From positions 1-44,604 of IMG/VR virus record IMGVR_UViG_3300033149_004711: 44,604 nucleotides of DNA; one strand, given 5' to 3'. The notes under the pieces were generated by a model, which worked only from the letters and a program-made list of their open reading frames with translations, did not search any database and was not told the DNA's origin. Each line of letters begins with the position of its first letter. Within the stretch, counting starts at the first letter, position 1. The position numbers and the translations under genes were made by a program. The DNA is from a virus. Shown here in pieces: positions 21,590-30,990 of this stretch.

Positions 21590-23421
21590 TCTCCAACCCT
21601 CCCTGCATCCAACGCGCGTAGGGTTAGGTGGGTGATGTGGAACGTTTCGGACGCTTCCTCTTGCTTCATGCGAAACCTAAAAGCTACGCACGTGGTCCAA
21701 AAGTAGATGGTTTTGCGTTTGACCTCATACGTCTCCCCCGCCTCAAGCGTCACCTCCTGCTCCCCCGTCCAGTTGTGTCCCCCGTCGGTGCTGACAGCAC
21801 AGCTTAGGGTGATGGGGGTGGTGGAGGTGTAAGTCAGCTCCACCTCACTGATGGTTATACGGTGGTCGGGGTCATACCCAAAGCTCTTCGCTGTGTAATC
21901 AGGGGTTTGCACATCAACCTCGAAAGCAGTGCCGTTGTGGGAGAGAGCTTCGTCGGTCAGCTCATAAATCTTGCGGTCGCTGAGTGCGACGAGGTTGGTG
22001 GGGTTGCCAGCACCCAACCTGCGATCATCCCAGCGTCCGGGTGCAGTATCCCAAGTCCAACTGACGTTATCCCACGTAGCCGACTCCTCCCGTTGGTAGA
22101 ATCCTAAGCCTGTGAGCACTGGCATAGAGCCTTGTGCGTAAGTCTCATCCTTTAGGTTGAGCACCCACGTCCAGTTCAGCTGCGTCGATGCTCCATACGG
22201 CACAAACACATACCACTCGTTCGTTTCTTCGGTGTAGAGGGATGCGATTATCCCCAACTTCTCAGGGTTCAGCCGATCAAAAAACTCCTCCTTCACTGGC
22301 TCACCCACATAATCAAGTGATGATCCGTTGTAGGAGTAAATGTTGTCGGCAGCGACGAAAAGGTGCTCATCGCCGAGGTTGAGAAACGCTTGTGGCGCAT
22401 AGCACCCCACGCCATGCACCCTTGTTGTGCCTGTGAAGGTGATGGCTGGGACGGTGTAGCCTGTCCGATACCCGTGCACAATCGTGCGTTCCTTGTAGAC
22501 GATGAGTTGGTTGCCGAGGACGTCCATAGTTGTGATGAAGTCGGAGGTGTCGAGGAGGTCCTCATACCCCGACCCCGTCCCCGTCCAATCAGTTTCGTCA
22601 GAAATCGTTGGCCACCGCACACGGTGGGGGTATGTTGTGCCGCCTTCGACTGTGTGGGCGATGACGGGGCGTTCGGCAAAATTGCGGATCACCTTAGCTG
22701 GGGGGCAGTCGGCACTCAAGCGTTGGAGCGCGGAGGCTGAGCCGTCCCAGTACAGCACGGGGTCGACGCCTTGACTGAACAAAAATTTGTCGTTGAACAC
22801 CTCCGCAGCGAAGAAGTCCTCACTCGTACCGCCGAAGTAACGGTCGATTGTGTACGACGCGCTGGAGTGTGCTGGGTACGCTGAGGTGAGGGTGAGTTCG
22901 GTGTTGCTAACAACATCAGCAACCGTCACCCATGTGCCCTCTGAGTCAATCTTGAAGCGATCGCCGACTCGCACCTCACTCGCCCACGCAGTGCCACTAC
23001 CAGTGACGGTTGTAGTGCCGTCGGTGGTGGCAGTACCGGTGGTGTAGTACCACGGTAGGCGAGTCGCGACGCCGGTTGTGAGGTCGTAGTAGTAGCAGGA
23101 CTTTTGGCACAAGAACATAAGGTATTGCGAACCGTCGGTTTTGTAGAACTGATCAATGTAGAGCACGTCGGAGTCAAGCGGGGTGTCGTAGAACACCTGC
23201 AACCCCGGTACCTTCAACAACTCCCCTTTGTAAGGACGGACGTTTTTGCACACTGCAAGGTAGCCCAGTGGTAGGTCGGAGGGTGGGACTGTGTACATGA
23301 GTCCACGGAGTGGGTGCACGACCAGCTCACCAGGTTTGAGGAGTGTGTGCTTGCCTCCACCGCGAGGTTGATAACGCCCTGTTAGGTTGTAGAGGTAGTT
23401 GGAATCTCGTGGTCGTCTCAT
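21586..23421 (-). CDS. Beta-propeller tail nozzle/hub-type structural protein
   Basis: Encodes 611 residues. Beta-rich throughout, with blade-like repeats of the pattern D-x-x-Y-W-D-G and N-x-x-Y-S-Y-N-G (DPVLYWDGSA, DNIYSYNGSS) and ETNEWYVFVPYG. This resembles podovirus tail nozzle or P22 gp10-like accessory proteins that bind beneath the portal. Position between connector and ejection genes agrees. Exact homology not established. Confidence 0.7.
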   Translation of the reverse strand: MRRPRDSNYLYNLTGRYQPRGGGKHTLLKPGELVVHPLRGLMYTVPPSDLPLGYLAVCKNVRPYKGELLKVPGLQVFYDTPLDSDVLYIDQFYKTDGSQYLMFLCQKSCYYYDLTTGVATRLPWYYTTGTATTDGTTTVTGSGTAWASEVRVGDRFKIDSEGTWVTVADVVSNTELTLTSAYPAHSSASYTIDRYFGGTSEDFFAAEVFNDKFLFSQGVDPVLYWDGSASALQRLSADCPPAKVIRNFAERPVIAHTVEGGTTYPHRVRWPTISDETDWTGTGSGYEDLLDTSDFITTMDVLGNQLIVYKERTIVHGYRTGYTVPAITFTGTTRVHGVGCYAPQAFLNLGDEHLFVAADNIYSYNGSSLDYVGEPVKEEFFDRLNPEKLGIIASLYTEETNEWYVFVPYGASTQLNWTWVLNLKDETYAQGSMPVLTGLGFYQREESATWDNVSWTWDTAPGRWDDRRLGAGNPTNLVALSDRKIYELTDEALSHNGTAFEVDVQTPDYTAKSFGYDPDHRITISEVELTYTSTTPITLSCAVSTDGGHNWTGEQEVTLEAGETYEVKRKTIYFWTTCVAFRFRMKQEEASETFHITHLTLRALDAGRVGE

Positions 23422-23422
23422 C

Positions 23423-24244
23423 TTATGGCCATATTATTGCTGTGATACGTGCATACGCCCAATCAGCCTTCGTACCACCCCACTGAAAGTAACCTTCCAA
23501 CGTTTTGAGCACAACATTGGTTGCATCCCATTTGAGTTGACAACCTTCGTGGGGGGCGGTCCAGTTCTCTCGCCCATCCCCAGCCACAGTTGGTTGGTAG
23601 ATTGTGGTGGGAGAGGCGCTGTCGGCGGCTTGCACAAGCACAACATCAGGGATTGCTCCCAGTCCGTGCGCCTTGGTGTACTCTGCATTATTGCTTACAG
23701 CAAACCACCCACTGTCATACTTCGTCACCGCAACAGCCGACGCCTCACTCGATGCCTTGTCGTCCGCGTACTTTTTGTCGACAAGCTGTTCGTCTGTGTC
23801 GAATGTTGGGTGTGAGTCATATTTGACGACGCCAGATAGGTCGCGAGAGCCGTCGGCGAGGAGGTATTGCGTGTGGTCGTCGTCGCTGAGTCCGTCGAGC
23901 ACCCCATGATCCCTGACAGCGATCGTTTCAAGCGACCCAGTGGTGGCGTTGTAGCGCCGAACCTTGCCGGTGTCCGACTCGTCAAAGAGCGCACCGTCTG
24001 GTGGTGCGGTTGAGGAGAGATAGACTTGTATTTGGTCAGCAGTGCCACGGTAAACAACACCAACACCACCCGGGGTGTGTTTGCCTCGTGTGTCGTCGCC
24101 GTCCATCGAACCGTGTTCGACTTCAAAAGTTTCGCGCACCGCAACCTTCAGCTCCCGTATACGATCATCCCCGCTTGTGAGGGACTCTGTCCCACTCGGC
24201 GTTGCTTCAAACGCACTATCCCAATCAATGCTAAATGTTGGCAT
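23423..24244 (-). CDS. Tail fibre / tail surface protein
   Basis: Encodes 273 residues; AAGAGGTTGAATC precedes ATG 24244. Contains DDHTQYLLADGSRDLSG, a sequence type frequent in phage fibre stalks, and a C-terminal beta domain with KAHGLGAIPDVVLV and a YFQWGGTKADWAYARI end. Preceded by palindrome copy 4 at 20 bp. Confidence 0.78.
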   Translation of the reverse strand: MPTFSIDWDSAFEATPSGTESLTSGDDRIRELKVAVRETFEVEHGSMDGDDTRGKHTPGGVGVVYRGTADQIQVYLSSTAPPDGALFDESDTGKVRRYNATTGSLETIAVRDHGVLDGLSDDDHTQYLLADGSRDLSGVVKYDSHPTFDTDEQLVDKKYADDKASSEASAVAVTKYDSGWFAVSNNAEYTKAHGLGAIPDVVLVQAADSASPTTIYQPTVAGDGRENWTAPHEGCQLKWDATNVVLKTLEGYFQWGGTKADWAYARITAIIWP

Positions 24245-24264
24245 GATTCAACCTCTTGCTTAAG

Positions 24265-24281
24265 ATTTCAATTATTGAAAT
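24265..24281. promoter_or_regulatory. 17-bp palindrome copy 4
   Basis: ATTTCA-ATTAT-TGAAAT, 20 bp upstream of the 24244 start on the minus strand. The TAA stop of the upstream membrane-protein gene lies in its spacer. Confidence 0.85.
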
Positions 24282-24466
24282 TCGAGCCCCCGTACGTCTC
24301 GTTCCTTCAATCGTCCCTTGATAAACGCGACGTCTTGTGCAATTTCGTTGATCGTCTCACACATCTTGTCATGCTGGTTACACACCTTCCCGTTTTGCCT
24401 AACGTAGCGAAGTAATGCTGCGAGCACCGCAACATTCGCTGCGAGTACACCCTCAATCGCAATCAT
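24272..24466 (-). CDS. Small one-helix membrane protein, possible holin
   Basis: Encodes 64 residues from ATG 24466 (GAGG about ten bases upstream); a TTG at 24475 is an alternative. Residues 1-20, MIAIEGVLAANVAVLAALLR, form one membrane helix followed by a charged region ending GRLKERDVRGLEFQ. It lies directly after the M15 peptidase, the usual neighbour of a holin or spanin-like protein. Function inferred from this context. Confidence 0.65.
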   Translation of the reverse strand: MIAIEGVLAANVAVLAALLRYVRQNGKVCNQHDKMCETINEIAQDVAFIKGRLKERDVRGLEFQ

Positions 24467-24467
24467 T

Positions 24468-24833
24468 TCACACAAGCCTCACAAAGTAGTCGTACACACC
24501 ATCAACCCTCCTCCAAATCAACAAGTGCTCTCGCACGTCAACATGCCACCCCGGGTTGTTCCACTGAGGATACCACCCAACGCCCTTGAACCCAACCTGC
24601 AACAACAACTCAAACTGCCTCCACCAATCCTTGTGCCCACTGATGTGAAAGTCCACCGCCATCTTCTTGCCGTGGTAGCCACGCCGATCCTCATACCCAC
24701 AATGCACAACAACGGGGTGTCTGATTGCGTCGCGGAACGCCTGCAGTTTGAACATCAACTCCCTGTTCATATCCACTGCCCCCAACTCTTCAGGGGTGAA
24801 GTTGGGAACGTGTTCCCAATCCTCCGGAGACAT
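24468..24833 (-). CDS. M15-family peptidase (probable endolysin or tail lysin)
   Basis: Encodes 121 residues. ATG 24833 follows AAAGGGAG; an upstream start at 24881 lacks one. The zinc-site motifs of the M15 (D-Ala-D-Ala carboxypeptidase-like) fold are present: HGKKMAVD (His54, Asp61) and WHVD (His97, Asp99). It would cleave peptidoglycan peptide cross-links. Next to a possible holin it is the best lysis-enzyme candidate, but location inside the tail module also allows a role in cell entry. Confidence 0.82.
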   Translation of the reverse strand: MSPEDWEHVPNFTPEELGAVDMNRELMFKLQAFRDAIRHPVVVHCGYEDRRGYHGKKMAVDFHISGHKDWWRQFELLLQVGFKGVGWYPQWNNPGWHVDVREHLLIWRRVDGVYDYFVRLV

Positions 24834-24849
24834 CCACTCCCTTTCCGCC

Positions 24850-25464
24850 CTACTCAACCGCAATCTCAAGCCCGAAATCACTCTCCTCCGCCTCCTTTTC
24901 GAGTTGCGTCAAGCGCGACCGCACTAACGCAAGGTAGTCGTTCTTTGCCTTAACCGATCGATCAATCTGACCGAGATCGTCAAACGCCCTGAATTTTGCC
25001 CCAAGCAAAATCGCCTCGTCCCACTCCGCTGCCAACAACGAATTTTGTGTAGCAGAAAGGTCGGGTGGACGACGTTGATACCTCAACTTTAGTTCCCAAG
25101 AGTCGTCGCTATAAGGATCGATCTCAATGTTCAACCCATACCGTGCGTAGTAGGCAGGCACTCCAGTAGTCCACTGCCGGTTGTCGAGATCGCGGTATGT
25201 GATGGGTTTCAACCGAGAGCCACGGGTGTGGTCGCGCACGCTGATGACGGCAAAGCAATCCGACGGGAGCGGTATGACTCGCTGCTCAGCTGCAACAGTC
25301 CCATACACACGCCGCTCCAACTCCGGGTGGATGATGCCACTCCACAACTCCCGATACGCCATGTTGAGTTTGCGCAGCCGCCACGCTTCTCCAAACACAT
25401 CATCCGCACGGTTGCCCACCGCGACGAGCAACTCTGCAAGTAGGTCACTTGTTGTGTACGCCAT
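24850..25464 (-). CDS. Head-tail connector / tail adaptor protein
   Basis: Encodes 204 residues; GGAG lies nine bases before ATG 25464. The helical N-terminus (SDLLAELLVAVGNRADDVFG, then KLNMAYRELWS) and a beta core with PLPSDCF and VPAYYARYG resemble podovirus adaptor proteins that bind the portal. Placement before the nozzle protein supports this. Confidence 0.72.
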   Translation of the reverse strand: MAYTTSDLLAELLVAVGNRADDVFGEAWRLRKLNMAYRELWSGIIHPELERRVYGTVAAEQRVIPLPSDCFAVISVRDHTRGSRLKPITYRDLDNRQWTTGVPAYYARYGLNIEIDPYSDDSWELKLRYQRRPPDLSATQNSLLAAEWDEAILLGAKFRAFDDLGQIDRSVKAKNDYLALVRSRLTQLEKEAEESDFGLEIAVE

Positions 25465-25679
25465 CACTTAATCTCCTGTGGCTCATTCTCATCCGGGAGA
25501 CGCAGGAAGCGTTTGAAGTAAAGGTGTCCGGGGTTGTCTGCACACCGCGGACACACAACATACCCATCCGTCCTTCCCCCAATCGGGTGTTGGCGTGACA
25601 GGCGTGACTTGGGATACTCAAACCCACACACATCACACTCAACCCACTCCTCCCCCGTGATCCGTACGTTCCGTGGCAT
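25464..25679 (-). CDS. Zinc-ribbon protein in the tail module
   Basis: Encodes 71 residues; GGAGGAAGCAG precedes ATG 25679. CDVCGFEYPKSRL and CPRCADN form a two-knuckle ribbon. The C-terminal extension of the neighbouring fibre (25865) also has two CxxC pairs. Role unknown; possibly assembly or structural. Confidence 0.78.
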   Translation of the reverse strand: MPRNVRITGEEWVECDVCGFEYPKSRLSRQHPIGGRTDGYVVCPRCADNPGHLYFKRFLRLPDENEPQEIK

Positions 25680-25872
25680 CTGCTTCCTCCATCTCAATTC
25701 TATGCGACGCCATCTCCTCCAACACAGACAACGCACCATGCGTCCGCGTTAACTCGTTGATGAGCGCGTCGCGTTGTTGGGTGAGTGATGTGAGCTGCAC
25801 GCTCACAGCAGAAAGCTGGCGTGTTAGGTCAGTAACACGGATTTTTAACTCGTCTACTTTACTCTTAAGCAT
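25639..25872 (-). CDS. Coiled-coil small protein
   Basis: Encodes 77 residues from ATG 25872. Residues 1-60 show continuous heptads (LKSKVDELKIRVTDLTRQLS) with no glycine or proline. It overlaps the zinc-ribbon gene by 41 bases and the fibre gene by 8. Perhaps a fibre-assembly or attachment protein. Confidence 0.72.
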   Translation of the reverse strand: MLKSKVDELKIRVTDLTRQLSAVSVQLTSLTQQRDALINELTRTHGALSVLEEMASHRIEMEEADATERTDHGGGVG

Positions 25873-28510
25873 GTGCTGTCCTCCTACACCATTCGCATAC
25901 TGGAACGGTCGCGATTTTGAACTGTCCGTCAGCCTGACGCTCAGGTCCCTTCTTCACCACAAACACAATCCTATCCCCCACTGCAAAACGCCGTCCGCAC
26001 GCATAACACTCAACATCCGTCAGTTCGAGGTCTGAGAGTGTCCCATGCAGGTTCACGGCATACACATCCGTCCACCGATTGGACGGTCCACCACATTTCT
26101 TTGTGTTGTCCGACTCCGGCATGATGCCCGCTGACGCGTCATCCATCAACGTGATGCCGTTCTGGTGGATGAACACTCGATCCACCCCACCAGTCTTCAC
26201 CATCAACCCATACACCGTCTCATACCGTCCTTGGAGTTCGACGTTGGTAGTATCCCCATACAAGCGGAGAGGGTAGGTGTTAGGGATTGACAAACCGAGA
26301 GTTGAGGTGATGTGGGTTGCACCGCCGGAGAGTGCGCCTCCAGATTGGAAGCGTAAGCTTTTGCCCGACGCAACAAGCCCCCCACCACCCATCACCCACA
26401 ACCCGTTTGAGAGTGAGATGTAGGCGTTGTAGGATGGGATGAAGAAGCCAAGAGCGCTGCTCGTTTTCTTCACCGTGTAGGAAGTGTCCCACGCGAGCTG
26501 TTGCCCCTCCGCCATCTTTAGCACGATGTTGGTAGAGATATCCGCCCCAGCCACATCAAAAACGCACTCCGACAGCGTCGCCTTCGGCGCGAAGATGTAC
26601 CCACCACGGGAAGCCGCGTCGGCGGATTGCAGGCGTAGCACACGCTTCCAATTGCCGCGGATGATGAACGCCGAATCTGCTCTGAACGCGTCGTAGGACG
26701 AACGTGGATCATCTGTCATCACAGCCATTACGATGCCGTTGTGAGTCCATTTGGATGAAGCAGTGTCGTGCACGAGGATGCGGTGTTGTCCGACGCAAGA
26801 CGACCCCCCTCCCGCCGTTGATTCTACCGTAAGTTGCCCCTCCTGTACGCCGTAGTAGGTCCCAAGTGATGTACCCTCCACCAACGCATCGTACGTCACA
26901 ACATTCATGTCAACATGCTGGTCGTCAGACCCATCACCACCATCATACGCGATCTTAGCGTAGGAGAGGATTGTAGCGTTGTTGTAAGCGGGACCGAGTG
27001 CGTGCAAGTCGTGGATTAACGCTGCGGTGCGGTTCTTTTGTCGGTGGGTCATGTTGGAGCACACCTTCGCGTAGTATGCTGCAACACCTGTTGGGTCCGC
27101 AGTACTGCCCCCGTAGGTGTGGTCGGACGTCAGCAACGACCCGTATAGGTATTCGATGTTGTAGTTGGGGTAGCGGTAGAGAGTGTTTTGTGTAGGGGTC
27201 CAGTTGACGTCCTTTGTGTGGCGGACGCGCTTGACCGACGAGCTGGCGTTCAGCGAGTCGTTTGCGTCTGTGGACCACAACCCACTCGCGGCGGCGATTA
27301 GGTCGTAGTCGTTCGATGCGTAGTCGCGGTAGTAGAGTTTGTGGTCATCCGAGCTGATGTAGAGACGTCCATAGAGGCGACTACCTACACCGGGAGAGAG
27401 GAGGGTGGAAGGGTCGACTTCTGCCATCTTTAGGGGGTAGCCTAAACGGAGCTGTCCCGCACTGCCTGACGCCATCTGGAACGCCCAAGGTTCGTCGACC
27501 GTCACCTCATCATCCCCAACCTCGATGAAGAACGTCATGTTCCCAACAGCCCAGTCTGCGTCCTTGATCTCAAGCCCGTCCGCCCATGTACGTATACGCC
27601 ACCGACGCGAGTCAACACCACCCTTGTCGTGCCACAGCGTCACCTGCGCCGCACCCCCATCACCGCTCACCACCGCACCTGTACCCCCGTGGACGTGGAG
27701 CTTGCCCGTCATGCCGGAGGCAATCCCAATCCCAACATTACCACTCAACGCAAAGTAGGCGCTTGTAGCGTCGCCCTCAACTGTCGACCACACCGCACTT
27801 GCGATTGTGGATGTTATGATCTTCCCAGTCGCCTCGTCATAATAGAGATACTCGCCTTGCGTGAACGACGCTGCATCCACCTCAATCCCGCCAATCGCAC
27901 TCGCGTCATCCACCACACCATCATCATCAGCGTCGTAGACACTCTTAAGCATATCGCCCCCACCGCTCGTGGGTGTGTCCCACGTCGGTACTTGCCCATC
28001 ACCCTGCGATTTGAGATATTGTCCGTCAGCACCCGGCGCAAGCACAACCCAACTCGACCCGTTGTAGTACATCACCGCACCTTTGACGGGTGAGGATGGT
28101 GAAGGGAGTTTGGCGTTTAGCTGTGTTTGGATGGGTGCGGCGACGCCGTGAAGGTAGGAAAACTCGGTCTCGGTGACAGAGTAAGGAGAGATTTCGGTGG
28201 GGGTGTGGACGTGTGATTGAAGAGGGAAGATGTTGATGTAGTCAATCGTGCGTGTCGTCAGCCCGCTTTTTTCGATCACAATCTTAAACTCTTGCGACTT
28301 TGCGTCGTAGTCGGAGTCGTCAACCCAAAATTCAAAATAGCCATCGTCGTCGGTGGTTACCTTGCTGTATGCAATTGCACTCCCACCACTCTCCGCGCTG
28401 TAGATTGTTGCTAAAGTGGTTGTGCCTGCGAGGTAGACGGTGACCGTTGCGCCTGATTGGACGTTGCCTGCTTCGTCGGCGATGTAACCGTAGTGGTGAA
28501 AACGACTCAT
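25865..28510 (-). CDS. Long tail fibre with duplicated N-domain and C-terminal zinc finger
   Basis: Encodes 881 residues; ATG 28510 is chosen because the protein then starts MSRFHHYGYIADEAGNV, matching the paralogue at 29524-30990. The first 90 residues (TVTVYLAGTTTLATIYSAES, ending TIDYINIFP) are shared and probably attach to the tail. The middle is long and beta-rich. Near the C-terminus NRWTDVYAVNL is typical of fibre ends. The last 50 residues hold CYACGRRF and CEWCRR, an unexpected two-knuckle zinc motif. Receptor-binding role inferred. Confidence 0.85.
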   Translation of the reverse strand: MSRFHHYGYIADEAGNVQSGATVTVYLAGTTTLATIYSAESGGSAIAYSKVTTDDDGYFEFWVDDSDYDAKSQEFKIVIEKSGLTTRTIDYINIFPLQSHVHTPTEISPYSVTETEFSYLHGVAAPIQTQLNAKLPSPSSPVKGAVMYYNGSSWVVLAPGADGQYLKSQGDGQVPTWDTPTSGGGDMLKSVYDADDDGVVDDASAIGGIEVDAASFTQGEYLYYDEATGKIITSTIASAVWSTVEGDATSAYFALSGNVGIGIASGMTGKLHVHGGTGAVVSGDGGAAQVTLWHDKGGVDSRRWRIRTWADGLEIKDADWAVGNMTFFIEVGDDEVTVDEPWAFQMASGSAGQLRLGYPLKMAEVDPSTLLSPGVGSRLYGRLYISSDDHKLYYRDYASNDYDLIAAASGLWSTDANDSLNASSSVKRVRHTKDVNWTPTQNTLYRYPNYNIEYLYGSLLTSDHTYGGSTADPTGVAAYYAKVCSNMTHRQKNRTAALIHDLHALGPAYNNATILSYAKIAYDGGDGSDDQHVDMNVVTYDALVEGTSLGTYYGVQEGQLTVESTAGGGSSCVGQHRILVHDTASSKWTHNGIVMAVMTDDPRSSYDAFRADSAFIIRGNWKRVLRLQSADAASRGGYIFAPKATLSECVFDVAGADISTNIVLKMAEGQQLAWDTSYTVKKTSSALGFFIPSYNAYISLSNGLWVMGGGGLVASGKSLRFQSGGALSGGATHITSTLGLSIPNTYPLRLYGDTTNVELQGRYETVYGLMVKTGGVDRVFIHQNGITLMDDASAGIMPESDNTKKCGGPSNRWTDVYAVNLHGTLSDLELTDVECYACGRRFAVGDRIVFVVKKGPERQADGQFKIATVPVCEWCRRTAHA

Positions 28511-29199
28511 CCGCTTACTCCTATGATTTTGGAGGGTGATGTAAGACCCAACGCCTTCAAGGGCGATGTGACACCAAGAAACTTTCCAGACCATTCCGAC
28601 TGAAGGTCGAGGTTCGCTATGGTTGCTGTGACACAGCGATCATACCCAGGGTTAACAGACTGCGTTGCGTAGCAGTATCGGAAATCTGTCTTCGCATGCA
28701 ACGACAGACTTAAGGTTTCAAGCAAGTTCGTGCGTGCGGCATCACTGTAGATGTAGCAGTAGAGAGTGCCGTAAGTGCCGACAGACTCGTCGCGTTTGAA
28801 TTTGAGGTAGAAGCTGTCTGCGTCATAGGTGGAGCTATCGTCACGGGCTCCAGACCCTGATGCGACCTCGTGGAGTCTTATATACCACTTCCCCGTATCC
28901 TCATCCCACTCATAGCTAACGCCAAGCTCGTCACCACCACCAGCATGTATGGTATGCCAATCGTCCACAAGGTTCGTCAAGCTGTGTGCCAGCGCCCATG
29001 CTCCATCACCACTCCCAGATGTAAGGGTAAGATCAAGCAGGTGCTCAAAATCACCCTTGAAGTGGTCAACCCCAAAGTCCTTGTAAACGTACGCGTCTTC
29101 ATCCATACCCAAAGCGCTTACGTCCACTGTGTTGGCAGAAACGGTGATGTGACCGTTCGGATCAACTTCGGTGTATGTCGTAAAATCTTCAACTGCCAC
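28507..29199 (-). CDS. Tail-associated lectin-like beta protein
   Basis: Encodes 230 residues. Beta-sandwich-like pattern with GDFEHLLDLTLTSGSGDGAW, KWYIRLHEVASG and FYLKFKRDES resembles concanavalin-like domains that bind glycans. The C-terminus, LDLQSEWSGKFLGVTSP, is a short tail. Located between two fibres, so it probably decorates or extends the receptor-binding apparatus. Confidence 0.72.
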   Translation of the reverse strand: MAVEDFTTYTEVDPNGHITVSANTVDVSALGMDEDAYVYKDFGVDHFKGDFEHLLDLTLTSGSGDGAWALAHSLTNLVDDWHTIHAGGGDELGVSYEWDEDTGKWYIRLHEVASGSGARDDSSTYDADSFYLKFKRDESVGTYGTLYCYIYSDAARTNLLETLSLSLHAKTDFRYCYATQSVNPGYDRCVTATIANLDLQSEWSGKFLGVTSPLKALGLTSPSKIIGVSG

Positions 29200-29527
29200 C
29201 TACCACATCCTCCTCTGTAGGTTGCCAGCGTGCTTTGTGCCGTGCTTGCTCACGCAACGCGTTAAGCTCAGCCCACACAACGCGCTCGTACGCGGGTTCG
29301 AACACACCCACGACGAACCGCCCCCACTCCTCGCGCGTTAACCGCGGCTTCCACGCAGGCAACTGGGCTTTCACACACCGTGGCAACTTCAAATACTCCT
29401 CCTTCGACAGCTCCCCCCTACGCCACGCACCAACCCGATTGTGCAGCCGCCGCAGCCGCTCCTCCAACGCATAACAATACTCAAGCTTGTCTCCAATCGT
29501 CACACAATCACTCGGATACTTCATCAT
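29189..29527 (-). CDS. Hypothetical helical protein between fibre genes
   Basis: Encodes 112 residues; GGAGGTGGC precedes ATG 29527. Helical and rich in R, E and W. It overlaps both neighbours by four to eleven bases. Fibre chaperones are often small helical proteins in this position, but no family is recognised. Confidence 0.72.
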   Translation of the reverse strand: MMKYPSDCVTIGDKLEYCYALEERLRRLHNRVGAWRRGELSKEEYLKLPRCVKAQLPAWKPRLTREEWGRFVVGVFEPAYERVVWAELNALREQARHKARWQPTEEDVVGGS

Positions 29528-30990
29528 GCCACCTCCGCATACGCTGCATCGCCTACAAACACCACCGTATCGCTCGCGACAGCCCAACCACAAATCCTCA
29601 CAACATCCCCACTCCCGCTCGGTCTCGTTGCTGTCGGAACACCTGGGGTTGTTGAGACGTAGAGCTCGTCGCCTGTTGTGTAGGAGAACGCGCTTGATCT
29701 GAGTGTACCTTTCCACAAAAACGTTCCTTGCGCGTCCGCCCCAACACTGCCTGTTGCCATCATCAGCAACCCCTTCGTCGTTGCTTCTGCATCCGCGTCA
29801 GCCTTCCACACCTTCCCATCACTCTTGAAATACCCAACTTGCCCAACGGTGAACGCCTCCCCAGCGGTGACGTCGTCAAACACAATGCCGGTGAAATCAC
29901 CATCGGATGGCAACGACACCTTGAATAGAAGCGTGTGGCTGTTGAGATCAAGATCGCCTCCAAGCTGGGGTGAGGTGTCGTCGACAACGCTCACCAACCG
30001 CCGCGAGGCGTCCTCCTCAACTCGTCGAACCCACTGTTCGAGTGCCTCAAAGTAGTCGGATTTGACGTCTGCCGCCAGCACAACCTTCCCAACCTTATCG
30101 ACGTGCGTACGCAACCCGTCGCGGTTTAGGCTCGCGTAGCTATCAAACCGCATGAAGTCAAACCATCTCGGCTCGCTTGCACTCCCAAGGTTAAGTTGAA
30201 AGCGGAGTACGCCCGCATCCTCGACAATCCTAAACTCCTTCGCACCTGCCTCACTCCCCGCAATCCTCAACCCCGGCTTGTTCGCATACAACCTGAGATG
30301 GTCTTCGAGTTGCAAAATGTCCTGCGCGTAACGTTTGAGCGCAACGTCCGTTGCCGCACTCCCACTCCCCCACCTCACCGTGCCGTCCGCATCAACCTGC
30401 ACGCGAGGGTAGGCGTCACCACTCACACTCGCAGCGAACGCCGCGCGTGACGACGCCCCTAAGCCAAGTGCGCCGTAGCCCTTACAAAACGTGCCATAGG
30501 TCTTAAATGCGTACGCGTCCGCCACACCACGCGCCTGCACCGAGCCATCAACATCCAACACTTCCAACGGCGCATCTACCAAAACACCAATGCGTTTGTT
30601 GAGGGAGTCGAAGTTGAAGACATACGTCCCATCCGCCTGTTGGAGCTGGAAGGCTGTCGTCGAATCATACGATGGTTTGAGGTGGGTGTGGGTGTGGGAA
30701 GCGATGGGGAAGATGTTGATGTAGTCGATTGTTTGCGTTGTCAACCCCGACTTCTCGATCACGATCTTAAATTCTTGTGTGAGCTCGTCGTAGTCGTCGG
30801 TGTCGACCCAAAACTCGAAGTAGCCGGATGAGTTGGTTGTTACCTGACTCGTCGCGACCGCACTCCCACCACTCTCCGAATCGTAGATTGTTGCGAGTGT
30901 GTCCGTCCCTGCGAGGTAGACCGTGATGGTTGCGTTCGCTTGCGCGTTACCTGCTTGGTCGGTTATGGTGTTGAAGTAGTGCGCCCTCAC
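29524..30990 (-). CDS. Second tail fibre, paralogue of 25865-28510
   Basis: Encodes 488 residues from ATG 30990. Residues 1-92 are about 70 percent identical to the N-terminus of the long fibre (TITVYLAGTDTLATIYDSES and FKIVIEKSGLTTQTIDYIN). The remainder differs, with LEVLDVDGSVQARG fibre-stalk sequence and a beta-rich C-terminus. Two fibres on a common attachment domain suggest two receptor specificities or a long and a short fibre. Confidence 0.84.
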   Translation of the reverse strand: MRAHYFNTITDQAGNAQANATITVYLAGTDTLATIYDSESGGSAVATSQVTTNSSGYFEFWVDTDDYDELTQEFKIVIEKSGLTTQTIDYINIFPIASHTHTHLKPSYDSTTAFQLQQADGTYVFNFDSLNKRIGVLVDAPLEVLDVDGSVQARGVADAYAFKTYGTFCKGYGALGLGASSRAAFAASVSGDAYPRVQVDADGTVRWGSGSAATDVALKRYAQDILQLEDHLRLYANKPGLRIAGSEAGAKEFRIVEDAGVLRFQLNLGSASEPRWFDFMRFDSYASLNRDGLRTHVDKVGKVVLAADVKSDYFEALEQWVRRVEEDASRRLVSVVDDTSPQLGGDLDLNSHTLLFKVSLPSDGDFTGIVFDDVTAGEAFTVGQVGYFKSDGKVWKADADAEATTKGLLMMATGSVGADAQGTFLWKGTLRSSAFSYTTGDELYVSTTPGVPTATRPSGSGDVVRICGWAVASDTVVFVGDAAYAEVA

